This document shows, in pieces, positions 6,399 to 14,141 of a DNA stretch of 17,039 nt (the first letter of the stretch is position 1; the number at the start of each line of letters is the position of its first letter). The translations under genes and the position numbers were made by a program. Below the pieces are notes generated by a model. It worked only from the letters and a program-made list of their open reading frames with translations. It made no database searches and was not told where the DNA came from. Origin of the DNA: Clostridia bacterium (GTDB lineage Bacteria; Bacillota; Clostridia; Christensenellales; Pumilibacteraceae); contig CAAGAW010000038.1 in the NCBI GenBank assembly GCA_900767465.1, positions 1 to 17,039 of the forward strand, given 5' to 3'.

Positions 6399-7088
6399 AT
6401 GAAAAAACTTGTTATTTTCCGTCTTTTCTGGCTTTTAATCGCCGTTCTCTCGTCTGCGTTTGCGTTTACCGATTGGTTCGGATATACCGGCGGCGGACTT
6501 CCGGCGTATATATTTTTCACGAGCTGGTCGGTATGGGCGGGACTCGTGGTAGCCGTCGCTCATACCGCGGCTGCCGTTTACGCCGCGATAAACGAAAAAA
6601 ACGCGGTCGATTATCCGATTCCGGCGATCACGTTCTGCAGCGATTGTATGCTGTTTATTACGGCGTTCGTAATTATGCTCGGTTGCATATTTTTCAGCGC
6701 GCAGGTAAAGTTTTTTACCGTCAGCGGCTTTTTCAAACACGTGCTTTTACCGGCTTTCGCGATTGCCGACGCGTTTCTGTTTGCCCCCGGAACGGCTTTT
6801 TCAAAACGGTTAGTGTTCCGTTCGCTCGTCTTTCCGCTCGGCTACTGGATCGCGATGATCGTCCGTATTTTAGTTATACGTTCGGGTTGCGGCGGCTCGG
6901 TACCGCGGGAAAAATGGAGTTTTTGTTACCCGTATCCGTTTATGAATATCGATAACGGGTGGTCGTTTTTGCGACTGTCGATCGCGCTTTCGTCGTTTTG
7001 CGCGGCAATGATCGCGTTCGGACTTCTGCTCGTTTTCGTCACTCACCGACGGAAAGGCAAAAAGTCCTCGCTGTCGTTTTTGTCGTAG
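6399..7088 (+). CDS. Multi-pass membrane protein, probable Pr6Pr family
   Basis: A 229-residue integral membrane protein with about six hydrophobic segments (roughly residues 4-23, 37-62, 77-100, 112-130, 138-160 and 190-215) and a basic C-terminal tail (HRRKGKK). Conserved-looking polar positions within or next to the membrane include H114 and D124 (KHVLLPAFAIADAFLF) and the motif YPYPFMNI at 177-184. Together these resemble the bacterial Pr6Pr family, whose biochemical role is not known to me. The ATG at 6399 was chosen because the protein then opens with a typical MKKL start and first membrane helix. An upstream in-frame start would add about 53 residues of unlikely sequence. No good ribosome site is visible. 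The 3' end overlaps the convergent dinB by 46 bases. Confidence 0.65.
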   Translation: MKKLVIFRLFWLLIAVLSSAFAFTDWFGYTGGGLPAYIFFTSWSVWAGLVVAVAHTAAAVYAAINEKNAVDYPIPAITFCSDCMLFITAFVIMLGCIFFSAQVKFFTVSGFFKHVLLPAFAIADAFLFAPGTAFSKRLVFRSLVFPLGYWIAMIVRILVIRSGCGGSVPREKWSFCYPYPFMNIDNGWSFLRLSIALSSFCAAMIAFGLLLVFVTHRRKGKKSSLSFLS

Positions 7089-8272
7089 ATAAAGTCGGTT
7101 CCTATAAGGTTTGCGCGCACGATCGTGTCTTTTCCGTACTTCGTGCGGATTTTATCGAGAGCCTCTTCGAGTTTGTCGCGCTTTCCGTCCTGTTTGTCAA
7201 ACATCGAAAGTTGAAAATTCCCGTCTGCCGGCACGAGATCGTACACCGCAACGCTCACCGTACGAAGCGAAATTTTGTTTTTTCCTATAATCCCGCGCGC
7301 AAGTCCGAACGCCGTTTCGGAAATTTCGAGCGCGGAGTAGGTCGGGCGGGTAAGAGCCGCCTGCTTCGAGGCGTGCTTCAGTTCGGACGAGCGCAAGTCT
7401 ACGTGAATTCCGCACCCCTTAACGCCTCCGCGCACCATACGCGAGGCGATTTTTTCGCTCAGGTAGTCGAGTATCGCGTGCAGTTCGTTTTCGCTTACGA
7501 CGTCGCGAACGGTAGTCATACCGTGACCGACGCTTTCGTTTTCCCGCGAGACGACGGCTTCGCGTACCGGCTCGCAATCTTCGCCGCGGGCGGCCTCGCG
7601 CAGTTTAATTCCGTTTACGCCCAGCGTCGCGCGCAGAGTTTTTTCGTCCGCCGCCGCAAGATCGCCGAGGGTGATTACGTTGATTTTCTTCAGCGTTTCG
7701 GTCGTGCTTTTTCCTACCATCATAAGATCGGAGGCGGGCAAAGCGTATAATTTCTCGCGGAAATTGCTTTTGTCGGCGACAAAATAATCGTCGGGATCGG
7801 CGAGGTCGCTGCAAATTTTCGCGAGCGATTTGGTAAAACTCACCCCGACCGAAACGGTAAGCCCCGTTTCTTTTTTTACTTCCGCAAGGATCTTTTTCGC
7901 GATTTCTTCGCCGTTTCCGAAAATCCTCTCGCACCCGGTACAGTCCAGCCAACATTCGTCCGGACCGAACGGTTCGACCTGAGGAGTAAAGCGGGCGTAT
8001 ACGCCGAAAACCTGCTTCGAGAATTTTTCGTACAGATCGAAATGCGGCTCGACAAACACGATGTCGGGGCATTTTTGCCGCGCCTGCCATATCACGTCGC
8101 CCGTTTTTACGCCCGCCGCCTTGGCTTTTTTGTTTTTTGCCAGAACGACTCCGTGCCGCCGCTCGGGATTTCCCGCAACGGCGACCGCCTTGTCCGCAAG
8201 GTCGGGATTGAGCCGGCACTCGACGGACGCGTAAAAGTTATTCAGGTCGCTGTGAAGAATAAGTTTATTCAT
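7043..8272 (-). CDS. dinB: DNA polymerase IV (Y-family)
   Basis: Error-prone translesion DNA polymerase, 409 residues. The N-terminal palm shows HSDLNNFYASVE with metal ligand D9 and steric-gate F13, and the second catalytic motif is GPDECWLD with D105 and E106 (SIDE-type position). A helix-hairpin-helix/thumb region follows, then the little-finger domain containing SVGHGMTT near 248-254. The C-terminal QLSMF at 354-358 fits the beta sliding-clamp binding motif. The ATG at 8272-8270 follows GAAAGGA on the minus strand (complement of 8279-8285). I see no LexA-type operator upstream, so SOS control is not supported by sequence. The gene is divergent from the lipoprotein gene and convergent with, and overlapping, the membrane protein gene. 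Confidence 0.95.
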   Translation of the reverse strand: MNKLILHSDLNNFYASVECRLNPDLADKAVAVAGNPERRHGVVLAKNKKAKAAGVKTGDVIWQARQKCPDIVFVEPHFDLYEKFSKQVFGVYARFTPQVEPFGPDECWLDCTGCERIFGNGEEIAKKILAEVKKETGLTVSVGVSFTKSLAKICSDLADPDDYFVADKSNFREKLYALPASDLMMVGKSTTETLKKINVITLGDLAAADEKTLRATLGVNGIKLREAARGEDCEPVREAVVSRENESVGHGMTTVRDVVSENELHAILDYLSEKIASRMVRGGVKGCGIHVDLRSSELKHASKQAALTRPTYSALEISETAFGLARGIIGKNKISLRTVSVAVYDLVPADGNFQLSMFDKQDGKRDKLEEALDKIRTKYGKDTIVRANLIGTDFIYDKNDSEDFLPFRR

Positions 8273-8288
8273 AGGTTATCCTTTCGTA

Positions 8289-8317
8289 ATGATACCCCGC
8301 AAAGCCGCAAAAGTCAA
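8289..8317 (-). promoter_or_regulatory. Promoter of dinB
   Basis: On the minus strand TTGACT (complement of 8312-8317) and TATCAT (complement of 8289-8294) are spaced by 17 bases. The predicted transcript start would fall around 8281-8283, inside or next to the ribosome binding site, giving an unusually short leader of about 10 bases. Confidence 0.65.
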
Positions 8318-8395
8318 GCGAATAAGCCGCCCGCAAGCATATCTTTTCGCCGTCGGACATACCTTATATTATCCGAAAAAATAAAGAGGTAAACT

Positions 8396-9850
8396 ATGAG
8401 AAGAGCGTTAAAAATCATCGCGGCAACGCTTGCGTCGTGTTTCGTTTTTTCGTTCGCGGCTTGCGGAACAGAGGAAAAACCCCGTACGAGTTACGAGATA
8501 ACGGCGAGTTACGACGAATCCTCCCGCGTTTTAACCGCGGATATGACGGTAAACTACGTAAACGGAACCGATTCCGTTCTCGACGAAGTTTGTTTTCATC
8601 TGTACCCGTCGGCGTTCCGCGAAGGCGCAAGGTTTTCGCCCGTTCCCGAAACGTTGTCGCTTTCGGCGTACTACGCGGGCGTGAATTACGGCGGAATCGA
8701 AATTTCCGCGGTCTCGGTGAACGGCGATGAATCGCAAATCGAAATTATCGGACAGGACGAGGATATTTTGTCCGTTCCGGTCGGCGAACTGTTTCCGGAC
8801 GACGCGGTAAAAATCGACGTAAAATTCGCCGTCGCCGTCCCGAAAATACGGCACCGTCTCGGCGTAACCGAACGTACGGTAAACCTCGGTAATTTCTATC
8901 CGGTGGCTTGCGTGTACGAAAACGGCGGATTCCGCACCGATCCGTACTACGAAAACGGAGATCCGTTCTATTCGGATTGCGCCGATTATAAAGTTACGCT
9001 CGCGTTCCCCGCAAACTATTCGCTCGCGTCCACGGGCAAACAGGAAAAAATTCGGAGCGGAGACGAAATTATTTACGAGTGTTCGGCAAAAAACGTGCGC
9101 GACTTTGCCGCCGTTGCGGGAGAATTCAAAATGCTCGGTACGCGCATAGGCAAAACGAACGTAAACTATTACTATTATTCGGACGCGGAGCCGGAGAAGA
9201 GCATGGCTGCCGCCGCCGACGCGCTCCGTACTTTTTCCGACCTGTTCGGCGAATATCCGTACGAGCAATATTCGGTCGTCGAAACGGGATTTTTGCAGGG
9301 AGGTATGGAATATCCGCAACTGTCTATGGTAACCGACGCGTTGTCCCGCTCGTCTTACCTCGACGCGATCGTTCACGAAACGGCTCACCAGTGGTGGTAC
9401 GGAGTAGTGGGCAACGACGAAATAAACTATCCGTGGCTTGACGAAGGACTTGCCGAGGCAAGCACGTCGATATTTTACGAAAAGAACCCTTTTTACGGTG
9501 TGGACGCAAAAAAAAGAACGGCGGACGCACTGTCGGCGTACGTTATCTATTTCGATCCGTCGCGCCCGTCGCCGCGTTCGGACGTTATGACCCGCCCGCT
9601 CGGAGATTATCGCGACGAATTCGAATACGCATATTGCAGTTACGTAAAAGGCGAACTTATGTTCTCGTCGTTACGCAGCGCGATCGGCGATCGAAAATTT
9701 TTCGACGGTCTTAAAAACTATTATACGTATTATCGTTTTTGCAACGCGACGCCCGACGGACTCGTCCGGTGCATGAGCGAAAGTTCGGGTCGGGATCTCG
9801 AAGGATTCTTCTCGTCGTGGCTGGACGGGAAAGTGAAAATGTTTGCGTGA
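8396..9850 (+). CDS. Lipoprotein M1-family metallopeptidase
   Basis: Probable membrane-anchored zinc aminopeptidase acting outside the cell. The 484-residue protein has a lipoprotein signal peptide: a short basic start, a hydrophobic core and lipobox FAAC with C23 followed by G24. A beta-rich N-terminal domain covers about 30-230, followed by the gluzincin catalytic core. The exopeptidase-type motif is GGMEYP (302-307), the zinc site HETAH (H327, E328, H331), and the third ligand E350 lies exactly 18 residues further in WLDEGLAE. The spacing is canonical for peptidase family M1. The ATG follows AGAGG at 8385-8389, and a TATATTAT at 8365-8372 may be the -10. cwlD follows after 11 bases, so the two are probably co-transcribed. 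Confidence 0.9.
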   Translation: MRRALKIIAATLASCFVFSFAACGTEEKPRTSYEITASYDESSRVLTADMTVNYVNGTDSVLDEVCFHLYPSAFREGARFSPVPETLSLSAYYAGVNYGGIEISAVSVNGDESQIEIIGQDEDILSVPVGELFPDDAVKIDVKFAVAVPKIRHRLGVTERTVNLGNFYPVACVYENGGFRTDPYYENGDPFYSDCADYKVTLAFPANYSLASTGKQEKIRSGDEIIYECSAKNVRDFAAVAGEFKMLGTRIGKTNVNYYYYSDAEPEKSMAAAADALRTFSDLFGEYPYEQYSVVETGFLQGGMEYPQLSMVTDALSRSSYLDAIVHETAHQWWYGVVGNDEINYPWLDEGLAEASTSIFYEKNPFYGVDAKKRTADALSAYVIYFDPSRPSPRSDVMTRPLGDYRDEFEYAYCSYVKGELMFSSLRSAIGDRKFFDGLKNYYTYYRFCNATPDGLVRCMSESSGRDLEGFFSSWLDGKVKMFA

Positions 9851-9861
9851 GGAGAAGGAAG

Positions 9862-10575
9862 ATGTTTTTGACGATAAAACGAAAAAGCGCAATCGTCGCG
9901 TTTTCGGTCGCGCTTACGATAGCGATAGCCGTAACGATTTCGTTTGCCGCAGCGCAGGCGGTCAGCGTTCCCGGAATAGGCAAAACGATAGTAATCGACG
10001 CCGGTCACGGCGGGATCGACGGCGGGGTGGTCGGTCGGACGAACGGCGTAAAAGAATCGGAAATCAACCTTGCCATTGCCCGCAGCCTCCGTCATTTTTT
10101 CGAGCGCGGCGGCTACGACGTGGTTATGACGCGCACGTCCGGCGACGGGCTTTACGGCGTAAGTTCGTCCAACAAAAAACGCAGCGATATGGAGCGGCGG
10201 CGGGATATAATCGAGGAAGCGAAACCGGACATGGTTATCTCGATTCACCAGAATTTTTACCCGCTCTCGTCGGTTAGCGGCGCGCAGGTTTTCTATTGCG
10301 ACGAGGGCGAAAACGCGGGCGAGGCGGCAGCGGAGGCAATTCAGTCGTCGCTCAATAACGCGCTCGGGTGCAGCCGCACGGCAAAAAAAGGCGATTATTA
10401 CGTGGTTAAATGCACGTCTTATCCGTCCGTGATAGTCGAATGCGGATTTTTGTCAAACCCGGACGAAGAGAAAAAACTCGTAACCGCGTCGTATCAGGAA
10501 AAAGTCGCCCGCGCGATATATTCGGCGGTACACGGAATGCTCGGCTCGGCGGCGGGTTGCAGCCACGCCGCGTAA
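9862..10575 (+). CDS. cwlD: N-acetylmuramoyl-L-alanine amidase, CwlD type
   Basis: Zinc amidase (Amidase_3 fold) that removes the peptide side chain from muramic acid. In spore formers CwlD acts with PdaA in making muramic-delta-lactam in cortex peptidoglycan. The 237-residue protein has an N-terminal membrane/secretion segment (about residues 10-34) and the domain IVIDAGHGGIDGG with zinc ligand H49. The remaining ligands or catalytic residues are E65 (KESEINL), H129 (SIHQN) and E193 (VECGFLSNP). B. subtilis CwlD is of the same length. The ATG at 9862 is preceded by AGGAGAAGGA at 9850-9859, 11 bases after the peptidase gene. Assignment to CwlD rather than another amidase rests on single-domain architecture and length. 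Other sporulation genes are not in the window. Confidence 0.85.
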   Translation: MFLTIKRKSAIVAFSVALTIAIAVTISFAAAQAVSVPGIGKTIVIDAGHGGIDGGVVGRTNGVKESEINLAIARSLRHFFERGGYDVVMTRTSGDGLYGVSSSNKKRSDMERRRDIIEEAKPDMVISIHQNFYPLSSVSGAQVFYCDEGENAGEAAAEAIQSSLNNALGCSRTAKKGDYYVVKCTSYPSVIVECGFLSNPDEEKKLVTASYQEKVARAIYSAVHGMLGSAAGCSHAA

Positions 10576-10609
10576 AAGGTGAAATTTACACGCGTACCGT
10601 GCAAAGCGG

Positions 10610-10638
10610 TTGCATTTTTCCGGGATATGTTATATAAT
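10610..10638 (+). promoter_or_regulatory. Sigma-A type promoter of aroA-aroK
   Basis: TTGCAT at 10610-10615 and TATAAT at 10633-10638 are separated by 17 bases, 65 bases before the aroA start. The -35 box overlaps a small hairpin (TGCAA 10600-10604, loop AGCGG, TTGCA 10610-10614) followed by TTTTT, which could act as a weak terminator for cwlD. Confidence 0.75.
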
Positions 10639-10703
10639 ACCTACGTGAAAAGCCGTTTTGAGGCGATAAGGGAAAATATCCGTATTCGTGGAGGCAAGCG
10701 TAA

Positions 10704-11948
10704 TTGTTTATCGGTCCGATTCAAAAATATAACGTTTCGGTTACCGTTGCGCCGGATAAGAGCGTAACGCACCGCGCGATCATGCTCGCGTCGATAGCGG
10801 GCGGAAAGTCGGAAATCGGCAATCCGCTCGTTTGCGACGAGACTTTGCGTACCGTCCGTTGTATGCGTGCGCTCGGCGCGGAAATCGCCGAAACCGATTC
10901 CGGCTTTGCGATAACCGGCACGGACGAACTCAAGTCCGCTTCGCTCAACGCGGGCGGATCGGGTACCACCGCGCGGCTTTTGTTCGGGCTTTTAGCGGGA
11001 GCGAAAGGCGTTTACGAAGTGGACGGCAACGCGTTTCTTCGGGCAAAACCCATAAAACGGATAATCGAACCGCTCGAAAAAATGGGCGCGAAAATCACGC
11101 TTTCGGTCGGTGGCAGACTTCCGGCGAAAATCGTCGGAAAACCTTTGGGCAGCGTTTCGTACGATATGCCGCTTCCGTCCGGACAGGTAAAAAGTTCGGT
11201 GCTTCTCGCCGGGCTTAACGCAAAAGGAATAACCACCGTCCGCGAAAGCGTTCCCACGCGCGACCACACCGAACGACTTCTTGCCGCAATGGGTTGCAAA
11301 ATCTGGGCGGAAAGCGGGCGCGTTTCGATAACGAGCGGCAGACTCAACCCTATAGAAATGTTTATTCCGGGCGATATCAGCGCGGCGGCGTATGCGTTCG
11401 TGCTTGCCGCGATCAAAGGCGAAGCGACCGTAAAAAACGTCGGAATCAATCAGACGCGGCGCGGAATCCTCAACGTTTTGTCCGCTTGCGGAGCGACGGT
11501 AGAGGCGAATAATCGTCGTAACGAAGTCGAGCCTTACGCCGACGTTACCGTTACGCGCGGCGGCAGACTTGCGCCGTTTTCGATCGGGCGGGATCAGATC
11601 CCCACGCTTATAGACGAAATCCCCGTGCTTGCGGTGCTCGGCTGTTTTGCGGACGGCGAAAGCGAAATAAGCGGAGCGACCGAACTTACCGTGCGCGAGG
11701 ATAACCGTATCGGCGCGACCGTCGCGACGCTTAAAGCAATGGGCGCGGATATCGAACAAACGGACGGCGGACTGAAAATCCGAGGCAGGGGAAGGCTCGA
11801 AGGCGGAGCGAAAATCGATCCGCGCGGAGACTGTCGTATCGCAATGGCGGCGGCGGTTGCGGGCGCGCTCAGCGAAAAAGGCGTCGAACTCGTCGGCACC
11901 GATTGCGTTACCGACTATTACCCCGATTTTTTCAACACCGTTCGCTGA
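10704..11948 (+). CDS. aroA: 3-phosphoshikimate 1-carboxyvinyltransferase (EPSP synthase)
   Basis: Joins phosphoenolpyruvate to shikimate-3-phosphate to make 5-enolpyruvylshikimate-3-phosphate, the sixth step of the shikimate pathway. The 414-residue protein carries DKSVTHR (K19, S20, R24), NAGGSGTTARLL (82-93), PSGQVKSSVLLAGL with Q161, PTRDHTERLL (184-193) and DEIPVLAVL with D304. Two later motifs depart from the usual forms: REDNRI (331-336) where KESDRI or KETDRI is normal, and GDCRIAM (375-381) where DHRIAM is normal. The motif pattern is closer to the class II (Gram-positive type) enzymes. The start is TTG at 10704, nine bases after GGAGG (10690-10694). No ATG fits. aroK follows after 23 bases, so the pair is likely an operon. 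Confidence 0.93.
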   Translation: MFIGPIQKYNVSVTVAPDKSVTHRAIMLASIAGGKSEIGNPLVCDETLRTVRCMRALGAEIAETDSGFAITGTDELKSASLNAGGSGTTARLLFGLLAGAKGVYEVDGNAFLRAKPIKRIIEPLEKMGAKITLSVGGRLPAKIVGKPLGSVSYDMPLPSGQVKSSVLLAGLNAKGITTVRESVPTRDHTERLLAAMGCKIWAESGRVSITSGRLNPIEMFIPGDISAAAYAFVLAAIKGEATVKNVGINQTRRGILNVLSACGATVEANNRRNEVEPYADVTVTRGGRLAPFSIGRDQIPTLIDEIPVLAVLGCFADGESEISGATELTVREDNRIGATVATLKAMGADIEQTDGGLKIRGRGRLEGGAKIDPRGDCRIAMAAAVAGALSEKGVELVGTDCVTDYYPDFFNTVR

Positions 11949-11971
11949 AACTACCTTAAACCGGTTCACTT

Positions 11972-12487
11972 ATGAAAAATCTCGTTCTGATCGGAATGGC
12001 GGGCGCGGCTAAAACGACCACCGGCAAAGCGATCGCAAAAAAACTGAATATGCCTTTTTTCGACACCGACGAAGTTTACGTTTCGTATTACCGCGAAAGC
12101 ATTTCGGATACATTTGCCAATCTCGGCGAAGAGGTTTTCCGCAAGCGCGAAACGGCGATAGCGAAAATGCTCGGCAAAGCCGACGGCGCGGTTATCGCGT
12201 GCGGCGGCGGGATAGTTCTGAGGGAAGAGAATATGACCGCGCTTAAAGCAAACGCGGTCGTCGTCTGGCTTACCGCCTCGCCCGAGGCTATTTACGCTCG
12301 CGTTTCCCGGAACGATCGCCGTCCGCTTCTCCGCGACGGCGGGATCGAAAAAGTCAGAAAGATGATGTCAGATCGCGAGCCGCTTTACCGCAAGTACGCC
12401 GATATAACGGCGGACAACTCGTTTATCGGTATCGACCGTTGTTCGGACAAGATTATCGCGGCGTACAGGGCGCAAACCCGGCAGTAA
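11972..12487 (+). CDS. aroK: Shikimate kinase
   Basis: Phosphorylates shikimate with ATP to shikimate-3-phosphate, the substrate of the preceding AroA. The 171-residue protein has the P-loop GMAGAAKTTTGK (8-19), shikimate-binding FDTDE (D31, D33), FRKRE (R57), CGGG (77-80) and the lid arginines in RRPLL (116-120). The P-loop glycine just before the lysine is alanine here (A13; usual form GxxGxGK[ST]), while K14 and T15 are intact. The ATG at 11972 has no clear ribosome site, so translation may depend on aroA read-through within the operon. The other aro genes are not in the window. Confidence 0.92.
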   Translation: MKNLVLIGMAGAAKTTTGKAIAKKLNMPFFDTDEVYVSYYRESISDTFANLGEEVFRKRETAIAKMLGKADGAVIACGGGIVLREENMTALKANAVVVWLTASPEAIYARVSRNDRRPLLRDGGIEKVRKMMSDREPLYRKYADITADNSFIGIDRCSDKIIAAYRAQTRQ

Positions 12488-12534
12488 ATCGCGTTAATTA
12501 TTTCGGATAAAGCGGCAAAACGTGGCGTAAACTC

Positions 12535-12563
12535 TTGATTTTAAACGCGTTTTACCGTATAAT
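12535..12563 (+). promoter_or_regulatory. Sigma-A type promoter of the phosphohexomutase gene
   Basis: TTGATT at 12535-12540 and TATAAT at 12558-12563 are separated by 17 bases, 33 bases before the ATG. The ribosome site CGGAGA at 12584-12589 lies 7 bases before the start. The hexamers are identical to those of the prmA promoter. Confidence 0.78.
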
Positions 12564-12596
12564 AGTATAGCAAAAAACGAAAGCGGAGACCAAGGA

Positions 12597-14087
12597 ATGA
12601 ATTACGACGAACTTAAAAGCGGCACCGACGTCCGCGGAACGGCTCTCGACATAAAGGGCGGCAAGGTAAATCTTACCGATGCCGCAGTCAAAGATATAAC
12701 GGCGGCGTTCGGCGCGTGGCTTAAAGCAAAAAATCCGGGCGCGAAAACCGTGGCGGTGGGAGGCGACAGTCGTCTGTCCACGCCGGCTATCCGCAGCGCG
12801 GCGGCGGAAACGCTTGCGGCGGAAGGATATAACGTTCTCGATTGCGGGCTTTGTTCTACCCCGTCGATGTTTATGATAACCAAACTCGGCGACAAAACCG
12901 CGGACGCTTCGGTTATGGTAACCGCGTCGCATCATCCCTCGGACAAGAACGGACTTAAATTTTTTCTGCCGACGGGCGGACTTAGCGGCGGCGAAATCGC
13001 GGAGATTCTCAAAAAAGCGAACGCCGGCGAAAAGGTCGCGTCGGCAACCGCCGGTAAAATCGAAAAATACGACTTTATGGAAGTTTATTGCGCGTTTTTG
13101 CGCGATAAAGTAAAGACGGCTGTCGGATCGGACAAGCCGCTTAAGGGTATGAAAATCGTCGTGGACGCGGGTAACGGCGCGGGCGCGTTTTACGCGGAAC
13201 GCATATTAAAGCCGCTTGGCGCGGATACGACGGGCAGTCAGTTCCTCGAACCGGACGGATCGTTCCCGAATCATATCCCAAATCCCGAAAACCCCGTCGC
13301 CATGGATTTTATCCGCAATGCGACCGTAGAAAACAAAGCCGATCTCGGCGTGATTTTCGATACCGACGTCGACCGCGCGGCAGTCGTGGACTCGGCGGGC
13401 AAGGAAATTAACCGCAACGCGCTTATCGCGCTTATTTCGGCTATTATTCTCAAAGAACAAAAGGGCGCGACCATAGTTACCGACTCGGTTACGAGCGACG
13501 GACTCAAAGAGTTTATCGAATCGCGAGGCGGCGTTCATCACCGTTTCAGACGCGGTTACAAAAACGTCATCGACGAGGCGGTACGGCTTTGCGGCGAGGG
13601 GATAAACGCTCCCGTCGCGATAGAAACGAGCGGTCACGCCGCGCTCAAAGAGAATTACTTCCTCGACGACGGCGCGTACCTCGTCACCCGAATAATCATC
13701 GAATACGCCCGCCTCAAAAAAGAGGGCAAAGAGATCGCCGACCTTATCGCCGACCTTCACGAAGCGAAAGAATCGCTCGAAATCCGTCTCGGATTCAGAA
13801 CCGAAAATTGGCGAGAGTACGGCAACGCGGTCATCGAGAGCATAAAAGATATTAAGCACGCCGGATTTATCGTCGCACCCGACAATCACGAGGGCGTTCG
13901 CGTATCGATTCCCGCGCTCAAAGGCTGGTTTTTGGTGCGTATGAGCGTTCACGATCCGATTATGCCGATAAATATCGAAAGCGACCTTATCGGCGGCGCA
14001 AAGAAAATCGCCGACCTGCTTCTTACCTACCTCGGCGAGTTCGACGGACTCGACGTTGCACCGCTCGAAAAAGCGGTTAAAGGTTGA
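12597..14087 (+). CDS. Phosphohexomutase (phosphoglucomutase/phosphomannomutase family)
   Basis: Alpha-D-phosphohexomutase interconverting sugar 1- and 6-phosphates, cytoplasmic, 496 residues. The N-terminus SGTDVRG (8-14) is typical. The phosphoserine loop is VTASHHPSDKNGLKFF with S111, the metal loop DTDVDR (255-260) supplies three aspartates, and the sugar-specificity loop is ETSGHAAL (343-350). The C-terminal phosphate-binding part reads GWFLVRMSVHDPIMPINIES instead of the common RPSGTEP form. This, with SHHP in place of SHNP, places it in a divergent branch of the family, so glucose versus mannose or glucosamine preference cannot be decided. It has its own promoter, and transketolase follows 54 bases downstream with no visible promoter between, suggesting co-transcription. 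Confidence 0.9.
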   Translation: MNYDELKSGTDVRGTALDIKGGKVNLTDAAVKDITAAFGAWLKAKNPGAKTVAVGGDSRLSTPAIRSAAAETLAAEGYNVLDCGLCSTPSMFMITKLGDKTADASVMVTASHHPSDKNGLKFFLPTGGLSGGEIAEILKKANAGEKVASATAGKIEKYDFMEVYCAFLRDKVKTAVGSDKPLKGMKIVVDAGNGAGAFYAERILKPLGADTTGSQFLEPDGSFPNHIPNPENPVAMDFIRNATVENKADLGVIFDTDVDRAAVVDSAGKEINRNALIALISAIILKEQKGATIVTDSVTSDGLKEFIESRGGVHHRFRRGYKNVIDEAVRLCGEGINAPVAIETSGHAALKENYFLDDGAYLVTRIIIEYARLKKEGKEIADLIADLHEAKESLEIRLGFRTENWREYGNAVIESIKDIKHAGFIVAPDNHEGVRVSIPALKGWFLVRMSVHDPIMPINIESDLIGGAKKIADLLLTYLGEFDGLDVAPLEKAVKG

Positions 14088-14141
14088 TCGCAGCATAAAA
14101 CAGTAATCACACGGATAAAATCCGCTAACAAGGAGATAAAA

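Noticed and set aside
14108..14125. Small hairpin CGGAT-AAA-ATCCG before transketolase
   Set aside because: The stem is only 5 bp with no T-run, too weak to call a terminator or a regulatory site.
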